Of a stretch of DNA of 37,541 bases, positions 35,852 to 37,541 are shown one piece after another (position 1 is the stretch's first letter; every line of letters begins with the position of its first letter). The position numbers and the translations under genes are program-made. The DNA comes from an uncultured Pelagibacteraceae bacterium. GTDB taxonomy: Bacteria > Pseudomonadota > Alphaproteobacteria > Pelagibacterales > Pelagibacteraceae. A model generated the notes under the pieces. That model ran no database searches. It was not told where the DNA came from and saw only the letters and a program-made list of their open reading frames with translations. Location: assembly GCA_902545635.1 (NCBI GenBank), contig CACCGT010000012.1, positions 1-37,541 of the forward strand, given 5' to 3'.

Positions 35852-37183
35852 TTACTGAATAGATTTTTTAATTATATTAATACATAATTTATTTAAACTT
35901 GAATCTTTCGATTCGCTCATAATTCTAATTTTTGGTTCGGTACCAGACTTTCTAACAAGTATTCTACCTTTATTTTTTATAATTTTATTTGCAACTGAAA
36001 TCGCTTTTTTACATTTTGGACTATCAATGATTGATTTATCTTTTACAACCACATTTTCTAATATTTGAGGAGTGGGATTAAATTTATTAAAAAGTTCACT
36101 TGCTTTTTTTCTTTTTCTTAGAGAAAAAAGGATTTCTAAGGCAACCAATAATCCATCTCCCGTGGTTGCGAACTTACCAAGAATTATATGGCCTGATTGT
36201 TCTCCTCCTAAATTAAATCTATTTTTTTTCATTTTTTCTTTAACATATCGATCTCCTACATTTGATCTGAAGAATTTTATCCTATTTTTTTTAAAAAATT
36301 CCTCTAAACCATAATTTGACATTAATGTTCCAATAACTCCACCTTTTAAAATTTTTTTTCTTTTCCATCTCTCGCCTAACATTGCAAGAATTTTATCTCC
36401 ATCAATAATTCTACCTTTTTCATCACATACAATAATTCTATCTGCGTCACCATCAAGAGCTATACCTATATGAGCCTTTTTTTTTATAGTCATTTGACAA
36501 ATTTTTTTTGGATAAGTTGATCCAGATTTAAGATTTATATTTAATCCATTTGGAGAAGTGCCAGATTTAAAAACTTTGGCTCCTAAAGATGTAAACAGTT
36601 TAGGACCGGCTTTATAACTTGCACCATTGGCACAATCTAAAGCTATTTTGATACCTTTTAAACTAAATGAAGGAGGAAAATTTTGTTTTAAAATTTTTAT
36701 GTAGTTACTGGTTGCATCTTCTAATCTTTTAACTCTTCCTAATTCAATTGGTCTTGAGAGATTTTTAGCAATTTTTGAGTCAATTAACTTTTCAATTTTT
36801 TTTTCAATTCTATCAGATAGTTTAAGCCCATCTGGTCCAAACAGCTTTAAACCATTGTCATAGTATGGATTATGAGATGCTGTAATCATTATCCCCATAT
36901 TTGCTCTCATTTTTTTTGTTAACATTGCTAGACCATTGGTTGGTAGTGGTCCTAGTGTATAAATATGCATACCTGCTGAGGCCAATCCAGATACCAAAGC
37001 TGGCTCAAGTGTGTAGCCAGATAACCTTGTGTCCTTAGCAATAATTGCTGTCTGCTTACTTTTTTTTAAATTTTTAAAATATGTCCCTGCTGCTAATCCA
37101 AATTTAAAAAACATTTCACCATTAATTTTTGAGCCATTAACTCTTCCTCTTATTCCATCCGTGCCAAAATATTTTTTAAACAT
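35852..37183 (-). CDS. glmM: Phosphoglucosamine mutase, mirrored copy
   Basis: Identical to the 443-residue GlmM at 359-1690, including the phosphoserine loop TASHNP and the Mg site DGDADR. It lies 2 bp after the copied folP fragment on the minus strand. Like its left-arm twin it belongs to the folP-glmM-thiD-purA run, which in this arm has no promoter inside the window because the run enters from the right edge. Confidence 0.93.
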   Translation of the reverse strand: MFKKYFGTDGIRGRVNGSKINGEMFFKFGLAAGTYFKNLKKSKQTAIIAKDTRLSGYTLEPALVSGLASAGMHIYTLGPLPTNGLAMLTKKMRANMGIMITASHNPYYDNGLKLFGPDGLKLSDRIEKKIEKLIDSKIAKNLSRPIELGRVKRLEDATSNYIKILKQNFPPSFSLKGIKIALDCANGASYKAGPKLFTSLGAKVFKSGTSPNGLNINLKSGSTYPKKICQMTIKKKAHIGIALDGDADRIIVCDEKGRIIDGDKILAMLGERWKRKKILKGGVIGTLMSNYGLEEFFKKNRIKFFRSNVGDRYVKEKMKKNRFNLGGEQSGHIILGKFATTGDGLLVALEILFSLRKRKKASELFNKFNPTPQILENVVVKDKSIIDSPKCKKAISVANKIIKNKGRILVRKSGTEPKIRIMSESKDSSLNKLCINIIKKSIQ

Positions 37184-37185
37184 AT

Positions 37186-37541
37186 TTAATATTGTAATTC
37201 TTTAAATACTTTAAATGCTTGATTAATTTCTTTAACATCATGAATCCTTAAAATTTGAACTCCTTGCAAATATGATTGAATACAGGACGATATTGTGCCT
37301 CCAAGTCTTTCTCTAGTATCATTCTCTTTTGAAATATCCTTTATAAATCTTTTTCTCGATAAACCCAACATTACAGGAAGTCCTAACGAATGAAAAATAG
37401 AAATATTTTTTAAAAGAGTAATATTATGTTTCAAATTTTTTCCAAATCCAATTCCTGGATCTAATATAATATTATTATGATTAATTCCTTTTTTTCTTAT
37501 ATATTTTAATTTTGTTTCAAAAAAATCATATATATCAAGTA
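37186..37541 (-). CDS. folP: Dihydropteroate synthase fragment, mirrored copy (cut by window end)
   Basis: The C-terminal 117 residues of FolP (folate synthesis), with DPGIGFGKN, SRK and LRIHDV, on the minus strand. It is cut at exactly the same base as the left-arm fragment: base 37541 is the complement of base 1. Two independent genomic copies would not be expected to be cut at the same nucleotide, unless the window ends were set by the repeat itself. Confidence 0.9.
   Translation of the reverse strand, partial: LDIYDFFETKLKYIRKKGINHNNIILDPGIGFGKNLKHNITLLKNISIFHSLGLPVMLGLSRKRFIKDISKENDTRERLGGTISSCIQSYLQGVQILRIHDVKEINQAFKVFKELQY

Larger units (their letters stand above)
30906..37541. repeat. 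Right arm of 6.6-kb perfect inverted repeat (probable fold-back copy)
   Basis: This is the reverse complement of 1-6636, with a 24,269-bp unique segment between the arms. The arm starts in the middle of two genes at once, the 3' end of ilvB and the 3' end of an ABC ATPase, and runs to the last base of the window, which mirrors base 1. Perfect identity over 6.6 kb, a start inside coding sequence and a stop exactly at the mirror of the other end fit a polymerase that snapped back and copied its own strand to the 5' end. A recent real duplication is the alternative. Confidence 0.95.

Noticed and set aside
30906-37541. Right-arm rpoH, purA, glmM and others as true paralogues
   Set aside because: They are identical to the left-arm copies in protein and order, with identical overlaps and spacers; paralogues would have diverged. 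They are one copied segment.
1-37541. Terminal inverted repeats of a linear plasmid, virus or giant transposon
   Set aside because: The arms hold only core housekeeping genes, start inside coding sequence and cut folP at the ends. No transposase, recombinase, telomere resolvase or replication gene is present.

Overview
The window is strongly AT-rich, with very short spacers, many 1-20 bp gene overlaps, Lys/Asn/Ile-rich proteins and few Shine-Dalgarno sequences. This points to a streamlined marine alphaproteobacterium, most likely SAR11/Pelagibacterales. The class is supported by a circularly permuted two-piece tmRNA of the alphaproteobacterial type, an RpoH with its own RpoH box, and familiar alphaproteobacterial neighbourhoods: folP-glmM, S49 peptidase-glyQ-glyS-ppdK and hflK-hflC-DUF2065-degP. 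Nearly every gene is core housekeeping. I see no insertion sequence, phage, CRISPR or defence system.

Layout. (A) 1-6636 is the left arm of a giant inverted repeat: 3' part of folP, glmM, thiD and purA on +; rpoH and rluD on -; tRNA-Arg(UCG) on +; then an ABC-2 permease and the last codons of its ATPase on -. (B) 6637-30905 is unique sequence. It carries the rest of the ABC ATPase, tsaC, an xseB-ispA-dxs isoprenoid operon, aroC, pdxH, ispB, the sppA/glyQ/glyS/ppdK operon, nadA-nadC (NAD synthesis), tRNA-Leu(GAG), the permuted ssrA, thyX, mrp, the hflK-hflC-DUF2065-degP-miaA membrane-protein quality-control run, and ilvB up to its last few codons. (C) 30906-37541 is the exact reverse complement of 1-6636, so position x in one arm pairs with 37542-x in the other.

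The dominant structural fact is this fold-back. It enters ilvB in frame at 30906 and replaces its end with the last 20 codons of the ABC ATPase. It then repeats all left-arm genes in mirror image and stops exactly at the mirror of base 1. The best explanation is a fold-back (snap-back) chimera made during whole-genome amplification or assembly, not a real duplication. The right-arm genes should be treated as probable duplicates of the left-arm ones, and the ilvB-ABC fusion as probably not real.

Outside the fold-back, the points of most biological interest are the permuted tmRNA with a short tag (ANESYALAA) and a recognisable promoter and terminator, an AU-only hairpin just in front of rpoH, thyX beside hflKC where relatives usually have thyA-folA, an Mrp without the CxxC cluster ligands, Glu in the IlvB metal-binding motif, and convergent gene pairs whose stop codons overlap.
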